Positions 1 through 11,620 of a stretch of DNA of 60,926 bases are shown piece after piece. The stretch's first letter is position 1, and the number at the start of each line of letters is the position of its first letter. A model generated the notes under the pieces. That model was not told the DNA's origin. It saw only the letters and a list, made by a program, of their open reading frames with translations, and did not search any database. The stretch is taken from NCBI RefSeq assembly GCF_000243095.1, contig NZ_AHJE01000032.1, forward strand, positions 1 through 60,926, given 5' to 3'. The translations under genes were made by a program, and so were the position numbers. This stretch comes from Cupriavidus basilensis OR16 (GTDB taxonomy: Bacteria > Pseudomonadota > Gammaproteobacteria > Burkholderiales > Burkholderiaceae).

Positions 1-944
1 ACCTTGCGCGCCGACCAGCAAATATATCCCGCCCATCACCAGCGCGCTGCCGGCGAGCTGCACGCCGGTGATCGGCTCGCCCAGCAGCCAGAAGCCCAGG
101 AACAGGGTGGAGACCGGTCCGAGCATACCCGCCTGCGACGCCATCGGCGCGCCGATGCGCGCTACCGCCACCATCGTCAGCGACACCGGCAGCACTGTGC
201 AAAACACCGCATTGACCAGCGAAAGCCACATCACCGGCGCCGGCTGCAACAGCGCGCCAGCGGGCGGCGCAATACCAGATATTGCACCACGCAGCACGCG
301 GTGGAAACGCACATCGCATAGGCCACCAGCCGCAGCGAACCGATGCGCTGCACCAATTCACCGGATGCGATCAGGTAGATGCCGTAGGTCAGTGCGCTGG
401 CGAGCACCAGCGCGGCACCGAGCCACACCTGGCCTCCGCTCACGTCAAGATCATGCGCGAAAACCAGCACGATGCCTATATAGGCCAGCGCCAGGGACAG
501 CCACTGCCGCAGGCTGATACGCCGCTTGAACAGCACGGCGCTGGCCAGCAGCACGAAGGATGGCGTCAGGAACAGGATCAGCCGCTCGAGCCCGGCCGTG
601 ATGTATTGCAGGCCGAGGAAGTCGAGAAAGCTGGAGAGGTAGTAGCCAATGATGCCAAGAAACACGATGCGGCCGCGATCGGCCCAGCACAGCGCAGGCA
701 GGCGCCGCGACTGCCACCAGCCAATCGCCATGAACAGCGGCACGGCAAACAGCATGCGCAGGCTGATGACCATGACCGCATCGACCTGGTAGCGGTACAT
801 CAGCTTGGCGACGATTGCCTTGCCGGAAAAGAGAATGGCGCCGATGGCGGCCACGGCCAGGCCGGCGCGCTGCGATGCCGGCTCGGCGGCAGGCATGGTG
901 CGCCAGGGACGCGAGCCATTGTATTCGAAAAGAGGCAACTGCAT
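1..944 (-). pseudogene. EamA/DMT-family transporter, frameshifted and cut by the window edge
   Basis: Multi-helix inner membrane protein of the drug/metabolite transporter superfamily; the substrate cannot be told. The first part has a run of hydrophobic helices typical of an EamA repeat (SGKAIVAKLMYRY, then LGIIGYYLSSFLDFLGLQ). Near 251-262 the frame shifts: the natural continuation (LLQPAPVMWLSLVNAVFCTV, then GFWLLGEPITGVQLAGSALV) is read in another frame and runs off the left edge. Adding one base to the GGCGCGC stretch would join the halves, so a one-base deletion or a sequencing error is likely. The start is uncertain: ATG at 944 (MQLPLFEY) or ATG at 896 (MPAAEP), neither with a strong ribosome site. 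It is transcribed away from the acyltransferase. Confidence 0.75.
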
Positions 945-1182
945 CCGATGCCCATTGTGCCGCGCACAGGTGTTGGGCGACGTGCCTCGGCCTTCCCTTT
1001 CAGGCCCATCATGCAACGCACCCACCGCTGCCTTGCGGCTTTGCGTGCCGTGGCTTTCGCTATGTGGGACGGCGCACCTTCACGCCGTAGCCGCCCGGCT
1101 AAGCTCTGCCCAGGAGAGTCCCGCGCTGCGTGCCGCCTTTTGCCGTGCGCAGCCCTGGCGAGCCGGCCCCGGGAGACTGGTC

Positions 1183-2339
1183 GTGGATGGCACGGACCGA
1201 AGCAAGCAATACGATGTACTGGACCTGATCCGGGCGCTGGCCGCTGGCCTGGTTTGCCTTGGCCATATCCGGGCGCTGGTCATCGTCGACTATGGCGCGA
1301 GCGGCCCGCATGGCGGCGCGGCCGGCGTGGCGCTGCAGTTGTTCTATGCGCTTTGCAGCATCGGCCACGAATGCGTGATCGTGTTCTTCCTGCTCTCGGG
1401 CTACCTGGTGGCGGCGGCACCGTGCGCCGCAAGATGACGCGTGGCGACTGGTCCTGGCGCGGTTACCTGGCCGACCGCATGACGCGGCTATGGATCGTAC
1501 TGCTGCCCGCGCTGCTGCTCGGCCTGTTCTGGGACAGTGCCGGGGTCCACCTGGCGTGGGGGCCGTTCTATCAGGGCACCGAGGGCAACGCGGTCCAGCA
1601 GATCGACGTCTCGCAGAACCTCGGTGTTGCGGGATTGGTTTGCAACGCAGCCTTCCTGCAAACCCTTGCCTGCCAGACCTATGGCTCCAACGGGCCGCTG
1701 TGGAGCCTGGCCAACGAATTCTGGTACTACCTCTGGTTCCCTGCGCTATACGGCGCCTGGCACCTGCGCCGCACGCCGCTGGCGTTGCTGTGCGTATTGG
1801 CGGCGCTGGTCACCATGGGCCTGTTCCACGGCCTGGTCGAGGGGTTTTTGTTCTGGCTGCTGGGCGTGCTGGCGCAAGCCCTGGAAACACGGCTCGCGCG
1901 GATGGCAACGATCGCGCGGCGCAAGTGGCTGGTGCTGCCAGCACTGCTGGTGTTCCTGGCCGCCATTGCGCTCACCAAGCACAAGCCGTACGCCGATGCC
2001 GCCGTCGCATTGGGCTTCTTCGTGCTGTTGCTGGCCGTGCTGTCGACCCGTATCCGCATCGGCCACGCCGGCTTGTCGCGCCTGGCCACGGTGGCGTCCG
2101 GGTTCTCGTACTCGCTCTACCTGACGCATTTCCCGCTGACCCTGCTCATCGCCGCGGCACTGGTCAAGGTCCGCCTGCCTGTCGGCGTCGGCAGCCTGGG
2201 CCTGGCCGCGCTGATCCTGCTGGGCTGCTATGCCTATGCCTTTGCCGTCTACTGGTTGTTCGAGCGCAATACCCGGCGCGTGCGCGACCTGCTCGGGCGC
2301 CCGGCGCTGCCGGCGGCCGAGCGCGGGCAGAATATCTAG
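1183..2339 (+). pseudogene. Membrane acyltransferase (acyltransferase 3, OafA/YrhL type), one-base frameshift
   Basis: Integral membrane O-acyltransferase that would transfer acyl groups, often to surface polysaccharides; the substrate is unknown. The N-terminus (YDVLDLIRALAAGLVCLGH) is the typical acyltransferase-3 opening, followed by FFLLSGYLV, SLANEFWYYLWFP and a C-terminal SYSLYLTHFPL helix. I chose GTG at 1183 because GGGAG lies 7 bases upstream. Around 1408-1412 the frame breaks after GYLV. One extra G would give GYLVGGGTVRRKM and a continuous protein of about 385 residues, normal for the family. This is either a real null mutation or a homopolymer error. About ten hydrophobic segments are visible across both frames. 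Confidence 0.8.
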
Positions 2340-2467
2340 CCGCCACGCTTTTGCGTGGGCCCGCCAGTCTGCCTTGAGCGCAGCCCTGGCAACCGTTCTC
2401 AAACTGCCGTAAGCTCGCCGGTTCGGCGCCGCCCATGCGCGCCGCATAAGAAAAACCAGGAGCATCC

Positions 2468-3520
2468 ATGACGGCAGTACCCCTCGCAGATCTTGCCTCG
2501 CGCATTCCCGCTTCAGTCGACATGCAAACCGCCGGCCGGCATGGCGCCCGCCCGCTCATGATGGCCGCCGCCGCGGTTGCCGTGCTCGCCAGCGGCTGGC
2601 TGCCTTCCGTTGCCAGCGCGGCCGACTATCCCGTCAAGCCGATCCGCTTCATCGTGCCTTACGCAGCGGGCGGCACCACCGACCTGGTGGCGCGCACGGT
2701 CGGCCAGAAGGTGGCGGAAAAACTCGGCCAGCCCGTGGTGGTGGAGAACCGCCCCGGCGCGGGCGGCAATATTGGCATGGAGGCGGTCGCCAAGGCCGCG
2801 CCCGACGGTTACACCATTGGCTTCGGCGCCATCTCGACCAATGCGTTGAACCCGCATATCTACAAGCACGTGCCGTTTGACCCGCGCAAGGATTTCACCG
2901 CGGTGAGCCTGCTGGGCACCTCGACCATCGTGCTGGAAGTCAGCAACAGCGTGCCAGTGAAGAATGTGGCCGAACTGGTCAGCTACGCCAAGGCGCATCC
3001 CGGCCTGACCTACGCCACCGCCGGTACCGGCACGTCCATGCACCTGGCGGGCGCGATGTTCTCGCAGATGACACAAACGGGCCTGACCCATGTGCCATAC
3101 AAAGGCAGCAGCCCGGCCATCAACGACATGCTCGGCGGCCACGTGCAGGTGATGTTCGACAACCTGCCCGCCTCGCTGCCGCACATCCAGGGCGGCAAGC
3201 TGCGCGCGCTGGCCGTGGCCGGCAAGAGCCGCTCGCCAGCGCTGCCGAACGTGCCAACGCTGGCCGAGGCCGGCCTGGCGGGCTACGCCATCGAGCCGTG
3301 GTTCGGCGTGTACGGCCCGGCCGGGCTGCCCGCGCCGGTGGTGCAGGCGCTCAATGCCGCCTTCGTCGAGGCGCTGGGCAACGCGGACGTGAAGGACAAA
3401 CTGGTGCAGGCGGGCTTCAACCCCAAGGGCTCGAGCGCTGGGGACCTGCAGTCGCTGACGCTGTCCGAGTACGAGAAATTCGGCAAGGTTGCCAAGAGCG
3501 CCAGTATCTCGATGGATTGA
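2468..3520 (+). CDS. Tripartite tricarboxylate transporter substrate-binding protein (Bug family)
   Basis: Periplasmic solute-binding protein of the Bug/TctC family, which is strongly expanded in Cupriavidus and Bordetella and binds carboxylates or related small molecules. AGGAG 5 bases before the ATG supports this start. An N-terminal region of about 50 residues contains a hydrophobic stretch ending ASA-ADYPVKPI, a Sec-type cleavage region; ATGs at 2522 or 2558 would give a more usual signal length. The family signature PYAAGGTTDLVAR follows at about residue 64, with NRPGAGGNIG downstream. No TctA/TctB membrane genes lie beside it, so it is an orphan binding protein, common for this family. 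The ligand cannot be inferred. Confidence 0.88.
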   Translation: MTAVPLADLASRIPASVDMQTAGRHGARPLMMAAAAVAVLASGWLPSVASAADYPVKPIRFIVPYAAGGTTDLVARTVGQKVAEKLGQPVVVENRPGAGGNIGMEAVAKAAPDGYTIGFGAISTNALNPHIYKHVPFDPRKDFTAVSLLGTSTIVLEVSNSVPVKNVAELVSYAKAHPGLTYATAGTGTSMHLAGAMFSQMTQTGLTHVPYKGSSPAINDMLGGHVQVMFDNLPASLPHIQGGKLRALAVAGKSRSPALPNVPTLAEAGLAGYAIEPWFGVYGPAGLPAPVVQALNAAFVEALGNADVKDKLVQAGFNPKGSSAGDLQSLTLSEYEKFGKVAKSASISMD

Positions 3521-3583
3521 GCGCATGCGGTGCTGCGCGCTGGCGGCGGGCGGATCGCCGGAGGCGCGCGGCACCGCATCCAT

Positions 3584-3589
3584 TACAAT
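3584..3589 (+). promoter_or_regulatory. Probable -10 element for upp
   Basis: TACAAT lies 45 bases before the upp start codon in otherwise GC-rich DNA. No good -35 element is visible, so the support is modest. Confidence 0.35.
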
Positions 3590-3634
3590 CCGGCTGCAAC
3601 GGGCCCTCGCGCCCACTCCAGCCGACTACCCGCC

Positions 3635-4285
3635 ATGAAGCAAGATCCACGTTTCCCCAAGCTGTACATCCTCGATCACCCGCTGATCCAGCACAAGCTC
3701 TCCCATATGCGCGACAAGGACACTTCCACGCGCACGTTCCGCGAATTGCTGCGGGAGATCACGCTGCTGATGGGCTATGAAATCACACGCGACCTGCCAC
3801 TGACCACGCGCCGCATCGAAACGCCGCTGGTGGAGCTGGACGCGCCGGTGATCGCCGGCAAGAAACTCACCATCGTGCCGGTGCTGCGCGCCGGCGTGGG
3901 CATGAGCGATGGCCTGGTCGAGCTGATTCCCTCGGCTCGCATCGGCCATATCGGCGTCTACCGCGACGACCAGCACCGCCCGGTGGAATACCTGGTGCGC
4001 CTGCCCGACGTGGAAGACCGCAGCTTTATCCTGTGCGACCCGATGGTCGCCACCGGCTACTCCGCCGCGCATGCGGTGGATGTGCTCAAGCGCCGCGGTG
4101 TCAAGGACGAAGCGATTACGTTTGTGGCGCTGGTGGCAGCGCCGGAAGGCGTGGAGGTGTTCCAGAAGGCACATCCGGGCGTGAAGCTGTTCGTGGCTTC
4201 GCTGGACAGCCACCTGGACGAGCACGCCTACATCATCCCCGGCCTGGGCGACGCGGGCGACCGGCTGTTCGGCACCAAGAACTGA
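3635..4285 (+). CDS. upp: Uracil phosphoribosyltransferase
   Basis: Cytoplasmic pyrimidine salvage enzyme converting uracil and PRPP to UMP. At 216 residues it is slightly longer than the 208-residue E. coli enzyme. The PRPP-binding loop DPMVATG is at residues 135-141 and the conserved [10 protein letters not shown] at 81-90; the C-terminus [13 protein letters not shown] is the expected uracil-binding end. I chose [13 protein letters not shown] as the start because upstream in-frame sequence is not conserved-looking and a TACAAT element lies before it. It appears monocistronic. A uracil-type NCS2 permease is also present in the window (47581-48891) but is not linked. Confidence 0.96.
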   Translation: MKQDPRFPKLYILDHPLIQHKLSHMRDKDTSTRTFRELLREITLLMGYEITRDLPLTTRRIETPLVELDAPVIAGKKLTIVPVLRAGVGMSDGLVELIPSARIGHIGVYRDDQHRPVEYLVRLPDVEDRSFILCDPMVATGYSAAHAVDVLKRRGVKDEAITFVALVAAPEGVEVFQKAHPGVKLFVASLDSHLDEHAYIIPGLGDAGDRLFGTKN

Positions 4286-4298
4286 GTTTTCCTGCCAG

Positions 4299-4321
4299 GC
4301 CGGGCACTGTCTGCGCCCGGC
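4299..4321 (+). terminator. Weak stem-loop after upp
   Basis: A 7-base inverted repeat (GCCGGGC / GCCCGGC) with a 9-base loop lies 14 bases after the upp stop. There is almost no T tract, so termination here is tentative. Confidence 0.3.
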
Positions 4322-4414
4322 TTGACCGGCCTCAATCCCGCCGGCCGCGGCGCTCCCTAGACTATCGGCAACGGCACGCCGTCCGGTGTGCCTCGCCTGA
4401 CCTGGGAGACCCAC

Positions 4415-4561
4415 ATGGCAGCCTTGAAGATTCTGTTTTCGACCCCCACCGGGCTGATGAGCCTGGCCGTCATTGCCTTCATCATCGGCATGGGCTGGTT
4501 CTTCACCCGGCTGTTCCTGCGCAAGATGCGGGAAGACGAGGCAGCGGCGCAACGCCGCTAA
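4415..4561 (+). CDS. Small single-pass membrane protein, DUF3149 family
   Basis: A 48-residue protein. GGGAG about 6 bases upstream of the ATG supports translation. The sequence opens MAALKILFSTPTGLMSL, has one hydrophobic helix (residues 15-31, rich in I, F, G) and a positively charged tail RLFLRKMRED. This layout matches the DUF3149 family of tiny betaproteobacterial membrane proteins, whose function is unknown. The charge distribution suggests the N-terminus is outside and the tail cytoplasmic. It sits between upp and the convergent HerA-like ATPase. Confidence 0.7.
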   Translation: MAALKILFSTPTGLMSLAVIAFIIGMGWFFTRLFLRKMREDEAAAQRR

Positions 4562-4697
4562 TACAGCTAATACGCAAGGCCCGCCCGCTGGCGTTACACG
4601 TGGCTCGCTATGCGCCCGGCGTTGCAGATCGCGCTGGACCTCGCCGGCGGCGCGCTGCGCCAGGGGCCGCTAGCGCCATGGCGCGCAACGCCCCACC

Positions 4698-6249
<1,552 letters not shown>

Positions 6250-6303
6250 GGTTTCTCTGGTTGGCAAGCCGCACGGCGGTTTCGCCGCGACCGTCCCCGG
6301 CTG

Positions 6304-6309
6304 ATTATA
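6304..6309 (-). promoter_or_regulatory. Probable -10 element for the HerA-like ATPase gene
   Basis: A perfect TATAAT on the minus strand, 55 bases upstream of the start codon, in the GC-rich gap shared with the divergent yebC. The -35 match is poor. Confidence 0.45.
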
Positions 6310-6443
6310 GCCAGCCCCCAAGCCGGCTCACAGACACATAAACCACCCGGCGCGCCGCCGGCGGGCAAGCGTTGCCCGCCCGGCACAGCCGGCGCGCAGC
6401 GCCAAGGCACGCGCGTCAAACATTTTCCGCTTCGGAGAGAATC

Positions 6444-7169
6444 ATGGCCGGTCACTCAAAATGGGCCAATATCAAACACAAGAAGGCCGCGGCTGACTCC
6501 AAGCGCGGCAAGGTCTGGACCCGCCTGATCAAGGAAATCACCGTCGCCGCGAAGCTCGGCGGCGCTGATCCCGACTCCAACCCGCGCCTGCGCCTGTCCA
6601 TGGACAAGGCAATGGATGCGAACATGCCCAAGGACAACATCCAGCGCGCCATCCAGCGCGGCGTGGGTGGCCTGGAAGGCGTCAACTACGAAGAAATCCG
6701 CTACGAGGGCTATGGCCTGGCCGGCGCGGCGATCATCGTCGACTGCCTGACCGACAACCGTACCCGTACCGTGGCCGAAGTGCGCCATGCCTTCTCCAAG
6801 AATGGCGGCAACATGGGCGCGGAAGGCTCGGTGGCGTTCATGTTCACGCATTGCGGCCAGTTCTTGTTTGCCCCCGGCACGCCCGAAGACAAGCTGATGG
6901 AATCCGCGCTGGAAGCCGGCGCCGACGACGTCGTCACCAACGACGACGGCTCGATCGAAGTGCTGTGCCCGCCCAACGATTTCAGCACGGTCAAGGCCGC
7001 GCTGGAAGCTGCGGGCTTCAAGGCCGAGATGGCCGACGTCACCATGAAGCCGCAGAACGAAGTCAGCTTCACCGGCGACGACGCCGTCAAGATGCAAAAG
7101 CTGCTCGACGCCCTGGAAAACCTGGACGACGTGCAGGAAGTCTTCACCAACGCGGTGATCGAGGAGTAA
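6444..7169 (+). CDS. yebC: YebC/PmpR family protein
   Basis: A 241-residue cytoplasmic protein of the YebC/PmpR/TACO1 family, described as a transcriptional regulator in some bacteria and as a factor easing translation through difficult motifs in others. The hallmark start [14 protein letters not shown] is present, followed by the acidic middle and C-terminal domains (DLIVTNDDG-like stretch, [19 protein letters not shown]). GGAGAGA lies about 5 bases before the ATG. It opens the conserved yebC-purD-hemF-nadD neighbourhood and is followed by its own stem-loop. Confidence 0.95.
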   Translation: MAGHSKWANIKHKKAAADSKRGKVWTRLIKEITVAAKLGGADPDSNPRLRLSMDKAMDANMPKDNIQRAIQRGVGGLEGVNYEEIRYEGYGLAGAAIIVDCLTDNRTRTVAEVRHAFSKNGGNMGAEGSVAFMFTHCGQFLFAPGTPEDKLMESALEAGADDVVTNDDGSIEVLCPPNDFSTVKAALEAAGFKAEMADVTMKPQNEVSFTGDDAVKMQKLLDALENLDDVQEVFTNAVIEE

Positions 7170-7199
7170 GGCGGGGATCGGGCAAGACCTCGCCTCACG

Positions 7200-7237
7200 G
7201 CGGCAGCGCGGTTCGATGAGCCATGGCTGCCGCTTTT
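7200..7237 (+). terminator. Rho-independent terminator after yebC
   Basis: An 8-base stem GCGGCAGC / GCTGCCGC with an 18-base loop is followed directly by TTTT. It lies 31 bases past the yebC stop and before purD. Confidence 0.55.
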
Positions 7238-7274
7238 CGCATTTCGCATGCGTCATTTTTTCTGGCAGTAGATC

Positions 7275-8543
7275 ATGAAAGTATTGGTTGTCGGCTCGGG
7301 TGGTCGTGAACACGCGATGGCCTGGAAATTGGCCCAGTCGCCCAAGGTGCAGGTGGTGTACGTGGCGCCGGGCAACGGCGGCACCGCGCTCGACAAGCGG
7401 CTGCAGAACGTCCCCCTGACCGATCCGGAAGTGCTCGCCGCCTTCGCCGAGCGCGAAGGCGTAAGCTTCACGGTAGTCGGCCCCGAGGCGCCGCTGGCGG
7501 CCGGCATCGTCGATGTCTTCCGTGCCAAGGGCCTGCGCATCTTCGGCCCGACGCAAGCGGCGGCCCAGCTGGAATCCTCCAAGGACTTCGCCAAGGCCTT
7601 CATGCAGCGCCATGGCATCCCGACCGCTGCCTACCAGACCTTCAACGACGCCGCCGCGGCGCACGCGTATATCGACGCGCAAGGCGCGCCGATCGTGATC
7701 AAGGCCGACGGCCTGGCAGCCGGCAAGGGCGTGGTGGTTGCCGCCACGCTGGAAGAAGCGCACGCCGCGGTCGACATGATGCTGGCCGACAACCGCCTCG
7801 GCGACGCCGGCGCGCGCGTGGTGATCGAGGAATTCCTCGAGGGCGAAGAGGCCAGCTTCATCGTGCTGGTGGACGGCAAGAATGTCCTGGCTCTCGCCAC
7901 CAGCCAGGACCACAAGCGCCTGCTCGATCACGATGCCGGCCCCAATACCGGTGGCATGGGCGCCTACTCGCCGGCCCCGGTGGTCACGCCCGCGCTGCAT
8001 GCCCGCGCGCTGCGCGAGATCATCTTGCCGACCGTGCGCGGCATGGAAAAAGACGGCATCACCTACACCGGCTTCCTCTACGCCGGCCTGATGATCGACA
8101 GCGAGAGCAACCTGAAGACGCTGGAGTTCAACTGCCGCATGGGCGACCCGGAAACCCAGCCGATCCTGGCGCGCCTGAAGACCGACCTGGTCGACGTGAT
8201 GGAGCACGCAGTCACCGGCAAGCTCGACGAGATCGAACTGGACTGGGACCGCCGCACCGCGCTGGGCGTGGTGATGGCTGCCTTTGGCTATCCCGATGCG
8301 CCGCGCAAGGGCGATGCCATTACCGGCATCCCGCCCGAGACTGACGACAGCGTGACCTTCCACGCCGGCACCACGCTCACCGATGGCACCCTGCTGACCA
8401 CCGGCGGGCGCGTGCTGTGCGTGGTGGGGCTGGCTGATACCGTCAAGGCGGCGCAGCGCGCGGCATATGGCGCGGCCGAGAAGATCCACTTCGATGGCAT
8501 GCAGTACCGCACCGATATTGGCCATCGCGCCATCAAGCGATAA
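7275..8543 (+). CDS. purD: Phosphoribosylamine--glycine ligase (GARS)
   Basis: Second step of purine synthesis: phosphoribosylamine, glycine and ATP give GAR. The 422-residue length is normal. The N-terminus MKVLVVGSGGREHAMAWKLA is the family opening. The ATP-grasp region shows IVIKADGLAAGKGVVVA and the conserved EFNCRMGDPETQ near the metal-binding site. The ribosome site is weak (GGCAG before the ATG). The reading frame is intact. Confidence 0.96.
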   Translation: MKVLVVGSGGREHAMAWKLAQSPKVQVVYVAPGNGGTALDKRLQNVPLTDPEVLAAFAEREGVSFTVVGPEAPLAAGIVDVFRAKGLRIFGPTQAAAQLESSKDFAKAFMQRHGIPTAAYQTFNDAAAAHAYIDAQGAPIVIKADGLAAGKGVVVAATLEEAHAAVDMMLADNRLGDAGARVVIEEFLEGEEASFIVLVDGKNVLALATSQDHKRLLDHDAGPNTGGMGAYSPAPVVTPALHARALREIILPTVRGMEKDGITYTGFLYAGLMIDSESNLKTLEFNCRMGDPETQPILARLKTDLVDVMEHAVTGKLDEIELDWDRRTALGVVMAAFGYPDAPRKGDAITGIPPETDDSVTFHAGTTLTDGTLLTTGGRVLCVVGLADTVKAAQRAAYGAAEKIHFDGMQYRTDIGHRAIKR

Positions 8544-8697
8544 AGGACGATAAATCTACTGCGCGGCCCCTGACGGGCCCTGCGGCGCTCGCCATGGGCC
8601 GCACGCTACGATTTCCCCGCCCTTCTCCGCCCTTCTCCACCCTTTACGGGCTGATAGGCTAAATGGGTCGAATCCGGCCAAGCGTTGCCTCAGCCAG

Positions 8698-8703
8698 TAC
8701 AAT
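8698..8703 (+). promoter_or_regulatory. Probable -10 element for hemF
   Basis: TACAAT lies 80 bases before the hemF start codon, placing a transcription start near 8710, just before the perfect stem-loop at 8718. Confidence 0.4.
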
Positions 8704-8717
8704 CATGACATCGCTAT

Positions 8718-9439
<722 letters not shown>

Positions 9440-9449
9440 CGGCAACCCC

Positions 9450-10220
9450 ATGGCACACGACATCGCACGATCGCTCACCGCCAGCGCGGCAGACGCAGCA
9501 GACCCGGCCAACGGAGAACGCCCCTACCGCCTCGGCATTCTCGGCGGCACCTTCGATCCACCCCATATCGGCCACGTGGCGCTCGCCAGGCTGTGCATCG
9601 AACATCTCGAACTCGACGAACTGGTCTGGATCCCGACCGGCCAATCGTGGCAAAAAGGCGACGACGTCACCCCTGCCGCCGACCGCCTCGCCATGACCGA
9701 ACTCGCCGCGCAGGCGTTGTCCGACACCCGCGCGCTGGTCCATGCCAGCCGCATGGAAGTCGATCGCGCCGGCCCCAGCTACACCGTGGATACCGTGCAT
9801 GAACTGCGCGAGCACTATGGCCCCAACGCCTCGCTGGCGTGGCTCATGGGCGCCGACCAGTTGCTGCGCCTGCACACCTGGCATGGCTGGCAAGCATTGT
9901 TCGCGCACGTCCATCTTTGCGTGGCGACGCGGCCCGGTTTCGACCTCGCCGAACTGGACGGCCCGGTGCGCCAGGAGCTCGCGCAACGGCGTGCGTCCAC
10001 CGACCTGATACAATCCATGCCCTCCGGCCGCATGTGGATCGACCAGACGCTAGCCGTCGACCTCTCCTCCACCGCCCTACGCCAACGCCTGGCTGCCGGA
10101 CAACCGGCAGATGACCAGCTGCCGTCCGGCGTGGCACACTACATCGCGAGCCGCGGCCTGTATCGGCCGACGCAGTCGGATCTGCCCATCCCGGCCCGCC
10201 CCCAAACCGATCTCAGCTGA
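9450..10220 (+). CDS. nadD: Nicotinate-nucleotide adenylyltransferase
   Basis: Converts nicotinate mononucleotide and ATP to deamido-NAD in NAD synthesis. The nucleotidyltransferase motif GGTFDPPHIGH is at residues 32-42, with the ATP-binding pair of histidines at 39 and 42, and the C-terminal LSSTALR matches the ISSTxIR motif. At 256 residues it is longer than E. coli NadD because of about 27 extra N-terminal residues before the Rossmann strand (YRLGILGG) and a short C-terminal tail. It starts 10 bases after hemF and 15 bases before rsfS, suggesting one operon. nadD-rsfS-rlmH order is widely conserved. Confidence 0.95.
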   Translation: MAHDIARSLTASAADAADPANGERPYRLGILGGTFDPPHIGHVALARLCIEHLELDELVWIPTGQSWQKGDDVTPAADRLAMTELAAQALSDTRALVHASRMEVDRAGPSYTVDTVHELREHYGPNASLAWLMGADQLLRLHTWHGWQALFAHVHLCVATRPGFDLAELDGPVRQELAQRRASTDLIQSMPSGRMWIDQTLAVDLSSTALRQRLAAGQPADDQLPSGVAHYIASRGLYRPTQSDLPIPARPQTDLS

Positions 10221-10235
10221 ACTGAAAAAAGCACC

Positions 10236-10994
10236 ATGGATATTCGCAAACTGCAACGCGCCATCGTCGACGGCCTCGAAGATGTCAAAGCGCAGGACAT
10301 CAAGGTGTACGACACCACCCACCTGACCGAGCTGTTCGACCGGGTGGTGATCGCCAGCGGGAGCTCGAACCGCCAGACCAAGGCGCTGGCCGCCTCGGTC
10401 CGCGATACCGTCAAGGAAGCCGGCGGCCATATCGTTGCGGTGGAAGGGCTGGAAACGGGCGAATGGGTGCTGGTCGACTGCGGCGACGCCGTCGTCCACA
10501 TCATGCAGCCGCAGCTGCGCATGTACTACAACCTGGAAGAACTCTGGGGTGACAAGCCGGTACGCCTGAAGCTGTCCACGGCCAAGAAGGGCCTGGCCAA
10601 GGCCAGCGAGCCGATCGACGGCGAAGATGAAGACGACGCGCCGGTCGTGCGCACCGCGCGCCGCGCCACCGGCCTGCGCCCGGCGCTGGCCCGTCTGCCG
10701 GAAGGCATGAAAGAGCCTTCGCCGCCGCTTGGCCATGAAGATACCGACCCGGACGCCATCGCCACCAACCGCGCCCCGACCGTGCAGAAACGCCTGACCA
10801 GTGCGCTGGGCTCGGCACCGGCGCGCAAGGCACCGGCCAAGACGGCCGCGCCGCGCAAGACCGCAGCGGGCACCGGCGTGGCACGCAAGACCGCCACCAA
10901 GACGGCCGCGACCAAGACCGCCACCAAGGCTCCGGCCAAGACGGCGGCCACCAAGGCTCCGGCCGCGCGCAAGCGCACCACCCGCTCGGCCTGA
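10236..10994 (+). CDS. rsfS: Ribosome silencing factor RsfS with a histone H1-like C-terminal tail
   Basis: RsfS binds ribosomal protein uL14 and blocks subunit joining in slow growth. The conserved core occupies about residues 1-115 ([20 protein letters not shown], then [20 protein letters not shown] and LEELWGD). Standard RsfS ends near here. This protein continues for roughly 135 residues, first acidic and mixed, then a Lys/Ala/Thr/Pro repeat region ([20 protein letters not shown]) ending RKRTTRSA. Such tails resemble histone H1 C-termini and are seen in some Burkholderiales proteins. It lies between nadD and rlmH with short spacing. Confidence 0.93.
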   Translation: MDIRKLQRAIVDGLEDVKAQDIKVYDTTHLTELFDRVVIASGSSNRQTKALAASVRDTVKEAGGHIVAVEGLETGEWVLVDCGDAVVHIMQPQLRMYYNLEELWGDKPVRLKLSTAKKGLAKASEPIDGEDEDDAPVVRTARRATGLRPALARLPEGMKEPSPPLGHEDTDPDAIATNRAPTVQKRLTSALGSAPARKAPAKTAAPRKTAAGTGVARKTATKTAATKTATKAPAKTAATKAPAARKRTTRSA

Positions 10995-11017
10995 GCCGGA
11001 CCGGTCCGCTTCCCGCC

Positions 11018-11489
11018 ATGCAGTTGCTGATCGTGGCCGTTGGCCACAAGATGCCCGGCTGGATTGAAACCGGATTCGCGGAGTACGCGAAGCGCATGCC
11101 GCCCGAGCTGCGCATCGAGCTGCGCGAGATCAAGCCCGAGACGCGCTCGTCGAGCAATAACGCCACGACCGTGATGCAACGCGAGGCGGCCCGTATCGAG
11201 GCGGCGCTGCCCAAGCAATGCCGCATCGTGGCTCTGGACGAGCGCGGGCGCGACCTCACCACGGTGCAGCTTGCCGCCCAGCTGGGCGACTGGCAACGAG
11301 AAGGCGGCGACGGTCGCCTTCCTGATCGGCGGCGCCGACGGCCTCGATCCCGCCCTGAAAGCCCGCGCGCAAACCCTGCTGCGCCTGTCCAGCCTGACCA
11401 TGCCGCACGGCATGGTGCGCGTGCTGTTGGCCGAGCAGCTCTACCGCGCCTGGTCGGTCACCCAGAATCATCCTTACCACCGCGCCTGA
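11018..11489 (+). pseudogene. rlmH: 23S rRNA pseudouridine-1915 N3-methyltransferase with one inserted base
   Basis: SPOUT methyltransferase that modifies pseudouridine 1915 of 23S rRNA in assembled ribosomes. The N-terminal part [15 protein letters not shown] through LGDWQREGG and the C-terminal [30 protein letters not shown] and NHPYHRA are all recognisable but lie in two frames. Removing one G at 11311-11312 gives GGDVAFLIGG and an ORF of exactly 156 residues, the normal size. Without correction the upstream frame reads on into maf. The 23-base gap after rsfS and this order are typical. Confidence 0.93.
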
Positions 11490-11620
11490 CACCAGCCGCG
11501 CCCGCGTCACGCACCGGGCAAACCCGCGGGTACAATGCGACCGAAGCGGCGCATGCGCTGCAGCCATGCCCCAGCCGCATTGTGCAGCCCTATCCCCGGA
11601 TCCCTCCCGACTGCCACACC

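Noticed and set aside
282..1440. A long plus-strand frame running through the EamA gene into the acyltransferase
   Set aside because: Only the part after about 1410 is acyltransferase; the rest is antisense to the transporter.
10801..10990. Tandem repeats in rsfS as a CRISPR-like or minisatellite array
   Set aside because: The repeats are short, imperfect and coding (KTA/KAPAK), with no spacers.
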